Source of the DNA: SCGC-AG-212-J23 sp036406675
Lineage (GTDB): Bacteria > Pseudomonadota > Gammaproteobacteria > Burkholderiales > SG8-39
Length of the DNA stretch: 64,000 nucleotides
Assembly (NCBI GenBank): GCA_036406675.1
Contig: DASXAO010000138.1
Location: 1-64,000, forward strand
Reading direction: 5' to 3'
The translations under genes and the position numbers were made by a program. The notes beneath the pieces were generated by a model, which saw nothing but the letters and a program-made list of their open reading frames with translations, did no database searches and was not told where the DNA came from. Shown piece after piece: positions 55,770-63,706 of this stretch (its first letter is position 1; every line of letters starts with the position of its first letter).

Positions 55770-57850
55770 ATCCACTACTTGACTTCGCGGGCCTGCCCCG
55801 CTTCGATGAGATCAAGCCCGAGCACGTCGCCCCCGCCATGGACGAGTTGCTCGGCGCCGGCCGCGCCGCGGTCGAAGCGGCGCTGCAGGCGCGCCCCACG
55901 TGGGAGGAGTTCGTCGCGCCGCTCGAGGACGCGAACGAGCGCCTGGGCCGCGCCTGGGGCCAGGTCGCGCACCTGCACGCGGTGATGGACAGCCCGCCGC
56001 TGCGCGAGGCCTACAACGCCGCCCTGCCGAAGGTCTCGCAATACTGGACCGAGCTCGGACAGAACCTGCAGCTTTTCCAGAAGTACAAGGAGCTCGCGCG
56101 CTCGGCGCAGTTCGCCGTCCTTGCGCCTGCCCGCAGGAAGATCGTCGAGAACGCGCTGCGCGACTTCCGCCTCGGCGGCGCCGAGCTGCCGCTCGAGAAA
56201 AAGCAGCGCTACGCCGAGATCCAGGAAGAGCTGGCCAGGCTGTCGGCCAAGTTTTCCGAAAACGTGCTCGATGCCACCAACGCGTTCTCGCTCGTGGTGG
56301 AGGACGAAAAGCGTTTGAGCGGAATTCCCGCCGACATTCTCCAGGCAGCGCGCGAGGCGGCGGACAAGGATGAAAAGCAGTCGGGCGGCAAGCCCAAGTG
56401 GAAGTTCACGCTGCACATGCCGTCGTACCTGCCGGTGATGCAGTACGCGGAGGACCGGGCGCTGCGCGAGGAGCTCTACCGAGCGAGCGCCACGCGCGCC
56501 TCCGAGTTCGGCCGGCCCGAGTGGGACAACACTGCGCTCATCGCACGCATCGTCGAGCTGCGCCGCGAGCTCGCCGGCCTGCTCGGCTACGCCAGCTACG
56601 CCGAAGTCTCGCTCGAGCCGAAAATGGCGCACTCGCCGGCGGAGGTGCTGGGATTCCTCGACGACCTCGCCCGCCATGCGCGGCCTTTCGCCGAAAACGA
56701 CGCGGCGGAGCTTCGATCCTTTGCCAAATCCGAGCTGGGCGTCGAGGATCTCGCCGCGTGGGACGTGCCGTACGCTTCGGAGAAACTGCGCCTCAAGCGC
56801 TACGCCTTTTCGGACCAGGAAGTAAAGCAGTACTTTCCGGAAGAGGTGGTACTGCAGGGACTGTTCCGCGTCGCCCAGGCGCTCTACCAGATCAGCATCA
56901 CGCCCTCGAAGGCGCCGGTCTGGCACGAGGACGTGCGCTTCTTCGAGATCCGCGACGCCGCGGGGGCGGCCCCCAATGCGGTCATCGGCCACTTCTACAT
57001 GGACCTCCATGCCCGCGACACCAAGCGCGGCGGCGCCTGGATGGACGACGCGATCACGCGGCGGCGCAAGGGCGGCGAGATCCAGACGCCGGTGGCGCAC
57101 CTCAACTGCAATTTCTCGCGGGCGGTCGGCGGAAAGCCGCCGCTGTTCACCCACGACGAGGTGCTCACGCTGTTCCACGAGTTCGGGCACGGGCTGCACC
57201 ACCTGCTCACGCGCGTCGAGGACCTCGGCGTTTCCGGCATCAACGGCGTGGAATGGGACGCAGTCGAGCTTCCCAGCCAGTTCATGGAGAACTTTGCCTG
57301 GGAGTGGGACGTGCTGCGCCACATGACGCGGCACGCCGATACGGGCGCGCCGCTGCCGCGCGAGCTGTTCGACAAGATGATCGCGGCGAAGAACTTCCAG
57401 AGCGGTCTCGCGATGCTGCGCCAGATCGAGTTCTCCGTGTTCGACATGCGCCTGCATTCCGAGTTTGACCCGACCTCCGGTCGAAGCGATCCCGCGTCGG
57501 CGCGAACCGCGCAGGAGCTGCTCGAGCAGGTGCGCGATCGCATCGCCGTGCTCAAGCCGCCCGCGTACAACCGCTTCGCGAACAGCTTCTCCCACATCTT
57601 CGCGGGCGGCTACGCCGCCGGCTACTACAGCTACAAGTGGGCCGAGGTGCTCTCGGCGGACGCCTACTCCCTGTTTGAAGAAATGCGCGACTCAAACGGC
57701 ACCGTGAACTCGCGCGCCGGGCAGCGCTTCCGCGACGAGATCCTGGCCGTCGGCGGCAGCCGGCCGGCGGCCGAATCGTTCCGCGCCTTCCGCGGGCGCG
57801 AGCCGCGCGTCGATGCGCTGCTCAGGCACAATGGTATGATCGCCGCGTAG
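55766..57850 (+). CDS. prlC: Oligopeptidase A, M3 family metallopeptidase
   Basis: 694 residues. The zinc motif His471-Glu-Phe-Gly-His475 lies in TLFHEFGHGLHHLLTRVED, with the third ligand Glu in VEWDAVELPSQFMENFAWEW. The N-terminal NPLLDFAGLPRFDEIKPEHVAPAM is typical of PrlC/OpdA. It cleaves short cytoplasmic peptides, including signal-peptide remnants. It is coupled to folD by ATGA and followed five bases later by the DUF4124 gene. Confidence 0.95.
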   Translation: MNPLLDFAGLPRFDEIKPEHVAPAMDELLGAGRAAVEAALQARPTWEEFVAPLEDANERLGRAWGQVAHLHAVMDSPPLREAYNAALPKVSQYWTELGQNLQLFQKYKELARSAQFAVLAPARRKIVENALRDFRLGGAELPLEKKQRYAEIQEELARLSAKFSENVLDATNAFSLVVEDEKRLSGIPADILQAAREAADKDEKQSGGKPKWKFTLHMPSYLPVMQYAEDRALREELYRASATRASEFGRPEWDNTALIARIVELRRELAGLLGYASYAEVSLEPKMAHSPAEVLGFLDDLARHARPFAENDAAELRSFAKSELGVEDLAAWDVPYASEKLRLKRYAFSDQEVKQYFPEEVVLQGLFRVAQALYQISITPSKAPVWHEDVRFFEIRDAAGAAPNAVIGHFYMDLHARDTKRGGAWMDDAITRRRKGGEIQTPVAHLNCNFSRAVGGKPPLFTHDEVLTLFHEFGHGLHHLLTRVEDLGVSGINGVEWDAVELPSQFMENFAWEWDVLRHMTRHADTGAPLPRELFDKMIAAKNFQSGLAMLRQIEFSVFDMRLHSEFDPTSGRSDPASARTAQELLEQVRDRIAVLKPPAYNRFANSFSHIFAGGYAAGYYSYKWAEVLSADAYSLFEEMRDSNGTVNSRAGQRFRDEILAVGGSRPAAESFRAFRGREPRVDALLRHNGMIAA

Positions 57851-57855
57851 GATTC

Positions 57856-58419
57856 ATGAAGTTTCGCGCGCCCCTCGCGGTTCTGCTTTGCGCGGCCGCT
57901 TCCGCGGCGCTTGCGCAGCCGCTCTATCGCTGGACCGACGAAAAAGGGCGGGTGCACATCACCGATACGCCGCCGCCCGCCTCCGCGCGCAACGTGCAGA
58001 GAAAGAGCGGCGCCGGCAACGTCGCCGAAGCGCAGCAGGGCTTCGAGCTCAGCCAGGCGGTGCGAAATTTTCCGGTGACGCTCTATTCCGCGCCGTCGTG
58101 CAAGGAGTCTTGCACCGCGGCGCGCGCATTGCTCAACAAGCGCGGCGTGCCGTTCACGGAGGTGCAGGTCGCGGACGACGCCTCGCGCCAGGAGCTGAAG
58201 GCCGCTTCCGGCGGCGACCTCGTCCCCACGCTCGTGGTGGGCCGCAGCGTGCACAGCGGGTACTCGCCGGACGCGTACTCGGCGCTTCTCGACTCTGCGC
58301 GCTATCCCAAGCCGGGCGCGTCGCCGCCGCGGGCGCAGGCGGCGCCGCCGGATCCGGACGAGCCCAAGCCCGAACCCGCGCCGACCGGACCCTACGCGCC
58401 GAAGCCACGCGGCTATTAG
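57856..58419 (+). CDS. Exported DUF4124 plus glutaredoxin-like protein
   Basis: 187 residues. A signal peptide (MKFRAPLAVLLCAAASAALA) is followed by the DUF4124 motif QPLYRWTDEKGRVHITDTPP at 21-40. A glutaredoxin-like domain runs from about 72 to 145: VTLYSAPSCKESCTAARALLNKRGVPFTEVQV, then LVPTLVVG with the cis-Pro. The cysteines are Cys82 and Cys86, a CxxxC spacing instead of CxxC. The last 40 residues are Pro-rich. It is probably a periplasmic thiol protein of unknown partner. Located between the oligopeptidase and exonuclease genes. Confidence 0.8.
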   Translation: MKFRAPLAVLLCAAASAALAQPLYRWTDEKGRVHITDTPPPASARNVQRKSGAGNVAEAQQGFELSQAVRNFPVTLYSAPSCKESCTAARALLNKRGVPFTEVQVADDASRQELKAASGGDLVPTLVVGRSVHSGYSPDAYSALLDSARYPKPGASPPRAQAAPPDPDEPKPEPAPTGPYAPKPRGY

Positions 58420-58429
58420 GCTCGGGCTT

Positions 58430-59197
58430 TTGCGCGTCGCGACCTGGAACGTCAATTCGCTGAAGGTGCGCCTGCCGCACCTCGTCGACTGGCTCGCACG
58501 GGAAAAGCCGGACGTCGCCTGCCTGCAGGAGACGAAGATCGAGGACGCGAACTTCCCCGTCGCCGAGGTGCGCGCCGCCGGCTACGAAGCGGTGTACTGC
58601 GGCCAGAAGGCCTACAACGGCGTGGCGATCCTCGCGCGAACCCCGCCGGCCGCCGTGCAGCACGGCATCCCCGATTTCGCCGACGACCCAAAGCGCGTGA
58701 TCGCCGCGACCGTCGGCGAAGTGCGGATCGTGTGCCTGTACGCGCCCAACGGGCAGGCGCCGGGATCGGACAAGTACGAGTACAAGCTGCGCTGGTACGA
58801 CGCTCTCGCCACCTGGCTGCAAGGGGAAGCGGAACGGCATCCAAGCCTGGCCGTTCTAGGCGATCTGAACGTCGCACCGGAAGACCGCGACGTGCACGAC
58901 CCGAAGCGCTGGGCAGGACAGATCCACGTTTCGGACCCCGAGCGCGCGGCGATGCGCCGCGTGGTCGACGAAGTCGGGCTGGCGGACGCTTTCCGGCTTT
59001 TCCCGCAGCCGCCGGGCGAATTCTCGTGGTGGGACTACCGCCTCGCCGCGTTCCAGCGCAACTGGGGCCTGCGCATCGATCACATCCTGCTTTCGCCGGA
59101 GCTCGCGAAGCGCTGCCGTGCCTGCTTCGTCGACAAGTCACCCCGAAAGCTCGAGCGGCCGTCGGATCACGCTCCGGTCATCGCGGAGCTGCAGTAA
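58430..59197 (+). CDS. xth: Exodeoxyribonuclease III
   Basis: 255 residues from a TTG (reading MRVATWNVNSLKVRL). Catalytic segments are ACLQETKIED near 31-40 (metal Glu), LYAPNGQAPGSDKYEYKL near 105, VLGDLNVAPEDRDVHDP near 141-157, WWDYR near 202 and SDHAPVIAEL at the end. It removes nucleotides from 3' ends and cuts at abasic sites in repair. The TTG begins exactly at the family's conserved N-terminus and no other start fits. Its TAA stop is the outer end of a long inverted repeat shared with the convergent aceB. Confidence 0.93.
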   Translation: MRVATWNVNSLKVRLPHLVDWLAREKPDVACLQETKIEDANFPVAEVRAAGYEAVYCGQKAYNGVAILARTPPAAVQHGIPDFADDPKRVIAATVGEVRIVCLYAPNGQAPGSDKYEYKLRWYDALATWLQGEAERHPSLAVLGDLNVAPEDRDVHDPKRWAGQIHVSDPERAAMRRVVDEVGLADAFRLFPQPPGEFSWWDYRLAAFQRNWGLRIDHILLSPELAKRCRACFVDKSPRKLERPSDHAPVIAELQ

Positions 59198-59287
59198 AAA
59201 GGGGTCAGAGGAATTTTTCTGTAACACTTTCCGCGCCGCATGCGCGCGCGCCGGGTGTTACAGAAAAATTCCTCTGACCCCTTTTTA
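59195..59287. repeat. Perfect 33-bp inverted repeat joining the stop codons of xth and aceB (copy 2)
   Basis: Arms 59195-59227 and 59255-59287 are exact reverse complements around a 27-base GC-rich loop. The outer three bases of each arm, TAA on either strand, are the stop codons of xth (plus) and aceB (minus). The arms match copy 1 at 35.68-35.77 kb except at a C-to-T position that is compensated in the opposite arm. It can act as a two-way transcription terminator, as either strand folds to a stem flanked by A and T runs. Confidence 0.92.
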
Positions 59288-60886
59288 GTCGATCAACTGA
59301 TACGCCGGCAAGGTGAGGAACTCAACGTAGTGGTCGTCGACGGTGATGCGCTCGAAGAGCTGGGCGGCTTCGTCGTACCTGCCTTCGCTCATTGCGGCCT
59401 TCACCTTGGCGAGCTCCTCCTTTAGAAGGGCGCGGAAAAGCTCGACCGTGACCTTCCTGCCGTCGTCGAGCACGCCCTTGGGCGAGCGGATCCACTGCCA
59501 GATCTGAGAGCGCGAGATCTCGGCGGTGGCGGCGTCCTCCATCAGGTTGAACACCGGCACGCAGCCGTTGCCCACGAGCCAGGCGCCGAGATACTGGATC
59601 CCGACCGAGATGTTGTTGCGCAGCCCCGCCTCGGTGATCGGCTTGTCGGGCTGGAACGCGAGCAGATCCCGCGCCGAGACGCTCACGTCCGGCCGCTGCC
59701 GCGTGTACTGGTTGGGCTGCGGCATGTGCTTGTCGAACACTTCCTTGGCGATCGGCACGAGCGCGGGATGCGCGACCCAGGTGCCGTCGCAGCCGTCGGT
59801 CACCTCGCGCAGCTTGTCCTGGCGCACCTTGTCGAGCGCGGCCTCGTTCGCCTTCGGGTCGTTCTTGATCGGGATCTGCGCGGCCATGCCGCCCATCGCC
59901 GGCGCGCCGCGCCGGTGGCAGGTCTTCACGAGGAGCAGGGCGTAGGCGCGCATGAAGGGCGCCGTCATGGTCACCTGGGCGCGGTCAGCGAGGCAGAAAT
60001 CGCGGTCGGCGCGGAATTTCTTGATGCACGAGAAGATGTAGTCCCAGCGGCCGATGTTGAGGCCCGAGGAATGCTCGCGCAGCTCATAGAGGAACTCGTC
60101 CATCTCGAACGCGGCGACCACGGTCTCGATCAGCGCGGTGGCGCGGATCGTCCCGACGGGGATCCCGAGCTCCTGCTGCGCAAGCACGAAAATCTCGTTC
60201 CACAGGCGCGCCTCGAGGTGCGACTCCATCTTCGGCAGATAGAAGTAAGGGCCCGAGCCGCGCGCGAGCAGCTCTTTCGCGTTGTGGAAAAAGTAGAGCG
60301 CGAAGTCGAAGATGCCGCCGGACACGGGCTGGCCGTCGACCGTGACGTGCTTTTCATCGAGGTGCCAGCCGCGCGGCCGCGGGATGAGAACCGCGGTCTT
60401 CTCTTTCAGGTGATAAACCCTCTGGGTACTGTCAGCTGCGGTGCTTTCGAAGCTGATCGTGCGCCGCACGGCGTCGCGCAGGTTGATCTGCCCGTCCACC
60501 ATGTTGTGCCAGGTCGGGCAGTTGGCGTCCTCGAAGTCCGCCATGAACGTCGAGGCGCCGCTGTTCAGGGCATTGATCACCATCTTTCGGTCGGTCGGCC
60601 CGGTGATCTCGACGCGCCGGTCCAGAAGATCCTTCGGCTGCGCAGCAACCTGCCATTCGGAATCGCGGATGTGTTTCGTTTCCACGAAAAAGTCCGGCTT
60701 GACGCCTGTGTCGAACATCGCTTGCCGCTCGGCGCGACGCGCGAGCAACTCCTGGCGGCGGGATTCGAAGCGCCGGTGGAGCTTGGCTACGAAGGCGAGC
60801 GCTTCGGGCGTGAGGATCTGCGCGAACTCGGGAGTGATGCGTCCGGAGATCGAAACGTCTTTGGGCAGCGGACTCGACATGTGCAT
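59285..60886 (-). CDS. aceB: Malate synthase A
   Basis: 533 residues, the size of the AceB type. Family segments are FMADFEDANCPTWHNMVDGQINLRDAV near 115-141, LIPRPRGWHLDEKHV near 168-182, LPKMESHLEARLWNEIF near 217-233, TIRATALIETVVAAFEMDEFLYELREHSSGLNIGRWDYIFS and the C-terminal NGCVPVFNLMEDAATAEISRSQIWQWI. It condenses glyoxylate with acetyl-CoA. Isocitrate lyase is not in the window. The start may be ATG at 60886 or two codons later at MSSPLPKD. Its stop codon lies in the inverted repeat. Confidence 0.96.
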   Translation of the reverse strand: MHMSSPLPKDVSISGRITPEFAQILTPEALAFVAKLHRRFESRRQELLARRAERQAMFDTGVKPDFFVETKHIRDSEWQVAAQPKDLLDRRVEITGPTDRKMVINALNSGASTFMADFEDANCPTWHNMVDGQINLRDAVRRTISFESTAADSTQRVYHLKEKTAVLIPRPRGWHLDEKHVTVDGQPVSGGIFDFALYFFHNAKELLARGSGPYFYLPKMESHLEARLWNEIFVLAQQELGIPVGTIRATALIETVVAAFEMDEFLYELREHSSGLNIGRWDYIFSCIKKFRADRDFCLADRAQVTMTAPFMRAYALLLVKTCHRRGAPAMGGMAAQIPIKNDPKANEAALDKVRQDKLREVTDGCDGTWVAHPALVPIAKEVFDKHMPQPNQYTRQRPDVSVSARDLLAFQPDKPITEAGLRNNISVGIQYLGAWLVGNGCVPVFNLMEDAATAEISRSQIWQWIRSPKGVLDDGRKVTVELFRALLKEELAKVKAAMSEGRYDEAAQLFERITVDDHYVEFLTLPAYQLID

Positions 60887-61068
60887 AGCAGCATCTACTC
60901 GCTATCAGGACACTAAATTATTGAGTGGGCGGCGAATCTCCCCCGCGACCGCCCAGCCCGAAGGACCCTCCGGCGAAGCGGTTGCCGCACTGCAACATTA
61001 CCATAGGCCGAGTGAATGAGACATACCTCACGGCGTGCCGAGTGGAGTTTTTAGGAACTTTGACCGCA

Positions 61069-61085
61069 ATTTCATATGATGAAAT
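61069..61085. promoter_or_regulatory. Candidate operator 1 upstream of the PanE-like gene
   Basis: ATTTCAT-ATG-ATGAAAT is a perfect inverted repeat with 7-base arms in the 295-base gap between aceB and the PanE-like gene. A related site follows 90 bases later. IclR-type regulators of Burkholderiales bind palindromes of this general kind, but no regulator gene is next to it. The rest of the gap holds nothing I can interpret; a 93-codon open frame across it has no protein character. Confidence 0.4.
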
Positions 61086-61158
61086 GCGGCACTGCCGCGT
61101 GAAATCCTGCGCCGATCGGAGTAGGCTGCAAGCCCTCGCCGTCCTCTCCCAACCCCTT

Positions 61159-61175
61159 GTTTCATATCGTGAGAT
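61159..61175. promoter_or_regulatory. Candidate operator 2 upstream of the PanE-like gene
   Basis: GTTTCAT-ATC-GTGAGAT is an imperfect copy of the first site and ends six bases before the ATG of the PanE-like gene. A protein bound here would cover the start of transcription or translation. Confidence 0.35.
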
Positions 61176-61181
61176 AGCCCG

Positions 61182-62279
61182 ATGCCGACTCCCTACAACG
61201 TCCTGATTCTTGGTGCTTCCTATGGGTCCCTCCTCGCCATCAAGCTGGTGGCCGCGGGGCATACGGCGAAGCTCGTGTGCCTGCCGGCCGAAGCGGAGGC
61301 CTTCAACAGCGACGGTGCGCGCGTGCGCATGCCCATCAAGGGACGCGAAGGCCTCGTGGAGGTGCACTCGAAGAAGCTGCCGGGAAAGCTGTCCGCCGAT
61401 GGGCCGGGGGCCGTCAATCCGCGCGATTACGACCTCGCAGTGCTCGCCATGCAGGAGCCGCAGTATCGCTCGCCGGGCGTGCGCGAGCTCCTCGAGGCGG
61501 TGGCGAAGCAGAAGGTGCCGTGCATGTCGATCATGAACATGCCGCCGCTGCCGTATCTCGCCCGGATCCCGGGACTATCGGTGAAGGAGCTGCGCAGCGC
61601 GTTTACGGATCCGAGCGTGTGGGACAGCTTCGATCCGTCGTTCATGACGCTCTGCAGCCCGGACCCCCAGGCGTTCCGTCCCCCCGAAGAGAAGATCAAC
61701 GTGCTCCAGGTTCGCCTGCCGACCAATTTCAAGTCGGCGCGCTTCCCGTCGGAAACGCACACGAAGATCCTGCGGGACCTGGAAAAAGGCATCGAGGCCG
61801 TGCGCTACGAGGGCATGGAGCTGCCGGTGAAGCTGAAGGTGCACGACTCGGTGTTCGTGCCGCTCGCCAAGTGGGCCATGCTGATGGCGGGCAACTACCG
61901 CTGCGTCACCAAGGACGGGATGATTCCGATCAAGGAGGCGGTGCACCGCGATCTCGAGGCCTCGCGCGCCGTGTACGACTGGGTCGTCAAGCTGTGCGTT
62001 TCGCTCGGCGCCGATCCGAAGGACCTCGTGCCGTTCGAGAAGTACGCCGCCGCTGCGCAAGGCCTGGCGAGCCCATCCTCCGCGGCGCGCGCCCTCTTCG
62101 GCGGCGCGCCCAACATCGAGCGTGTCGATCGCCTGGTGCAGGCGGTGGGCGCGCGCAAGGGCATGCGCAACGCGGTGATCGACGAGGTAGTGACGCTTGT
62201 GGACGCGCGCCTGGAGCTCAATCGGCGGTCAACTCAAGCAACCGTTTCCTCGCAGAGCGGAGCGAGAAAAACCGCGTGA
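61182..62279 (+). CDS. Ketopantoate reductase-like (ApbA/PanE N-terminal domain) protein
   Basis: 365 residues, longer than PanE (about 300). The N-terminus NVLILGASYGSLLAIKLVAAGHTAKLVCLP has a Rossmann pattern of the ApbA/PanE kind (GASYGSxxA). The central part (AVLAMQEPQYRSPGVRELLEAVA; MSIMNMPPLPYLARIPG) fits the family's end of the nucleotide domain. The C-terminal helical domain holds VPLAKWAMLMAGNYRCVTKDGMIPIKEAVHRDLEASRAVYDW. It is a probable NAD(P)-dependent 2-keto acid or opine-type reductase; the substrate is not known. It stands alone behind two candidate operators and has no clear ribosome-binding site. Confidence 0.65.
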   Translation: MPTPYNVLILGASYGSLLAIKLVAAGHTAKLVCLPAEAEAFNSDGARVRMPIKGREGLVEVHSKKLPGKLSADGPGAVNPRDYDLAVLAMQEPQYRSPGVRELLEAVAKQKVPCMSIMNMPPLPYLARIPGLSVKELRSAFTDPSVWDSFDPSFMTLCSPDPQAFRPPEEKINVLQVRLPTNFKSARFPSETHTKILRDLEKGIEAVRYEGMELPVKLKVHDSVFVPLAKWAMLMAGNYRCVTKDGMIPIKEAVHRDLEASRAVYDWVVKLCVSLGADPKDLVPFEKYAAAAQGLASPSSAARALFGGAPNIERVDRLVQAVGARKGMRNAVIDEVVTLVDARLELNRRSTQATVSSQSGARKTA

Positions 62280-62284
62280 CCTAA

Positions 62285-62300
62285 TCGGGGTCGCCCCCGA
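62285..62300. terminator. Possible hairpin between the PanE-like gene and ntrC
   Basis: TCGGGG-TCGC-CCCCGA lies between two convergent genes, a few bases from both stops. The stem is short and no T run follows on either strand, so it is a weak candidate. Confidence 0.3.
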
Positions 62301-62305
62301 CTGAA

Positions 62306-63706
62306 TTATTCGGGGGCCGATTTGTCGTCTTCGATGCCGAGCTCCTGGATCTTGCGGGTGATGGTGTTGCGCCCCATGCCCAGGAGATTGGCGGCCTCGA
62401 TGCGCCGGCCCGCGGTGCGCTCGAGCGCCTTGGCGATGAGCGCGCGCTCGAACTGACGCGAAAGCCCGTCGAGGATCCCGGTTTCGCCGCGCGCCAGGCG
62501 GCGCTCGGCCTCGCGCTCGAGCGCGGCGAGCCAGTCGGAGATCGTGGCGGCGGCCTGGTCGCGAAACTCCGACGGCAGGTCTGCGGTGTCGACCACCTGT
62601 CCCGGCGCCATGACGGTGACCCAGTGGCAGAGGTTTTCCAGCTGCCGCACGTTCCCCGGAAACTCGAGCCGCGCGAGGTGCGCCAGCGCATCGTCGGACA
62701 ACCGCTTGGGCTCCACGCCCAGTTGCTTAGCGCTGACGGACAGAAAATGCCGGGTCAACAACGGCACATCGTCGGCGCGCTCGCGCAGGCTCGGCAGCCG
62801 CAATCGGATTACGTTCAGGCGGTGAAAGAGGTCCTCGCGGAATGTCCCTTCGCGCACGCGCTGCTCGAGGTTCTGGTGCGTGGCGGCGATCACGCGCACG
62901 TTCGCCTTGATCTGCTGGTGGCCGCCGACCCGATAGTAGTTACCGTCGGAAAGCACGCGCAAAAGCCGTGTCTGCAGCTCGGGCGGCATGTCGCCGATCT
63001 CGTCCAGAAAGAGCGTGCCGCCCTCCGCCTGCTCGAAGCGTCCGCGCCGCTGCTGCTGCGCGCCGGTGAAGGAGCCGCGCTCGTGGCCGAAGAGCTCGGA
63101 TTCGAGCAGGTCCTTGGGCATCGCCGCCGTGTTGATCGCGACGAACGGCTTCTGGCCGCGCGCACTGTGACGGTGCAGCGCGCGCGCCACAAGCTCCTTT
63201 CCGGTTCCCGATTCGCCCGTGATCAGCACCGTGGCGCTCGACTGCGAGAGCCGCCCGATAGCGCGGAACACCTCCTGCATCGCGGGCGCCTGGCCGAGAA
63301 TCTCCTTCGGCTCGAACACCGTCTCGACCGCCTGCGTCTCGCGCCGGCTCTCGTCCAACGCGCGCCGGATCAGGTCGACCGCCTGGTCGACGTCGAACGG
63401 TTTCGGCAGGTATTCGTAGGCGCCGCCCTGGAACGCGGCGACGGCGGAATCGAGGTCCGAATACGCCGTCATGACGATCACCGGCACCGCGGGGTGGCGC
63501 TGCTTCACCGCGTTCAGCAGCTCGAGGCCGGATAGACCCGGCATGCGGATATCCGACACCAGCACCTCGGGCGAATCGCCCGAGAGCGCATCGAGCGCGT
63601 CCTGCGCGGAGGAAAAGGAGCTGAACGGGATGCCTTCGCGGCTGAGCGCCTTCTCGATCACCCAGCGGATCGACCGATCGTCGTCCACGATCCAGACCGG
63701 TTTCAT
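62306..63706 (-). CDS. ntrC: Nitrogen regulation response regulator NtrC (NR(I))
   Basis: 466 residues. A receiver domain with the phospho-accepting Asp in VLVSDIRMPG near 54 is followed by a sigma54-activating AAA domain (Walker A GESGTGKE near 168; the sigma54 loop reads GSFTGA instead of GAFTGA; Walker B GGTLFLDEIGDMP) and a Fis-type DNA-binding helix pair at the C-terminus (EAANLLGMGRNTITRKIQELGI). It activates nitrogen-assimilation genes under nitrogen limitation. The start overlaps the ntrB stop as ATGA. Ala-to-Ser in the loop is tolerated in some members. Confidence 0.95.
   Translation of the reverse strand: MKPVWIVDDDRSIRWVIEKALSREGIPFSSFSSAQDALDALSGDSPEVLVSDIRMPGLSGLELLNAVKQRHPAVPVIVMTAYSDLDSAVAAFQGGAYEYLPKPFDVDQAVDLIRRALDESRRETQAVETVFEPKEILGQAPAMQEVFRAIGRLSQSSATVLITGESGTGKELVARALHRHSARGQKPFVAINTAAMPKDLLESELFGHERGSFTGAQQQRRGRFEQAEGGTLFLDEIGDMPPELQTRLLRVLSDGNYYRVGGHQQIKANVRVIAATHQNLEQRVREGTFREDLFHRLNVIRLRLPSLRERADDVPLLTRHFLSVSAKQLGVEPKRLSDDALAHLARLEFPGNVRQLENLCHWVTVMAPGQVVDTADLPSEFRDQAAATISDWLAALEREAERRLARGETGILDGLSRQFERALIAKALERTAGRRIEAANLLGMGRNTITRKIQELGIEDDKSAPE

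Noticed and set aside
60925..61206. A 93-codon open frame in the aceB to PanE-like gap
   Set aside because: No ribosome-binding site, no conserved character, and it spans the candidate operators and the start of the next gene.
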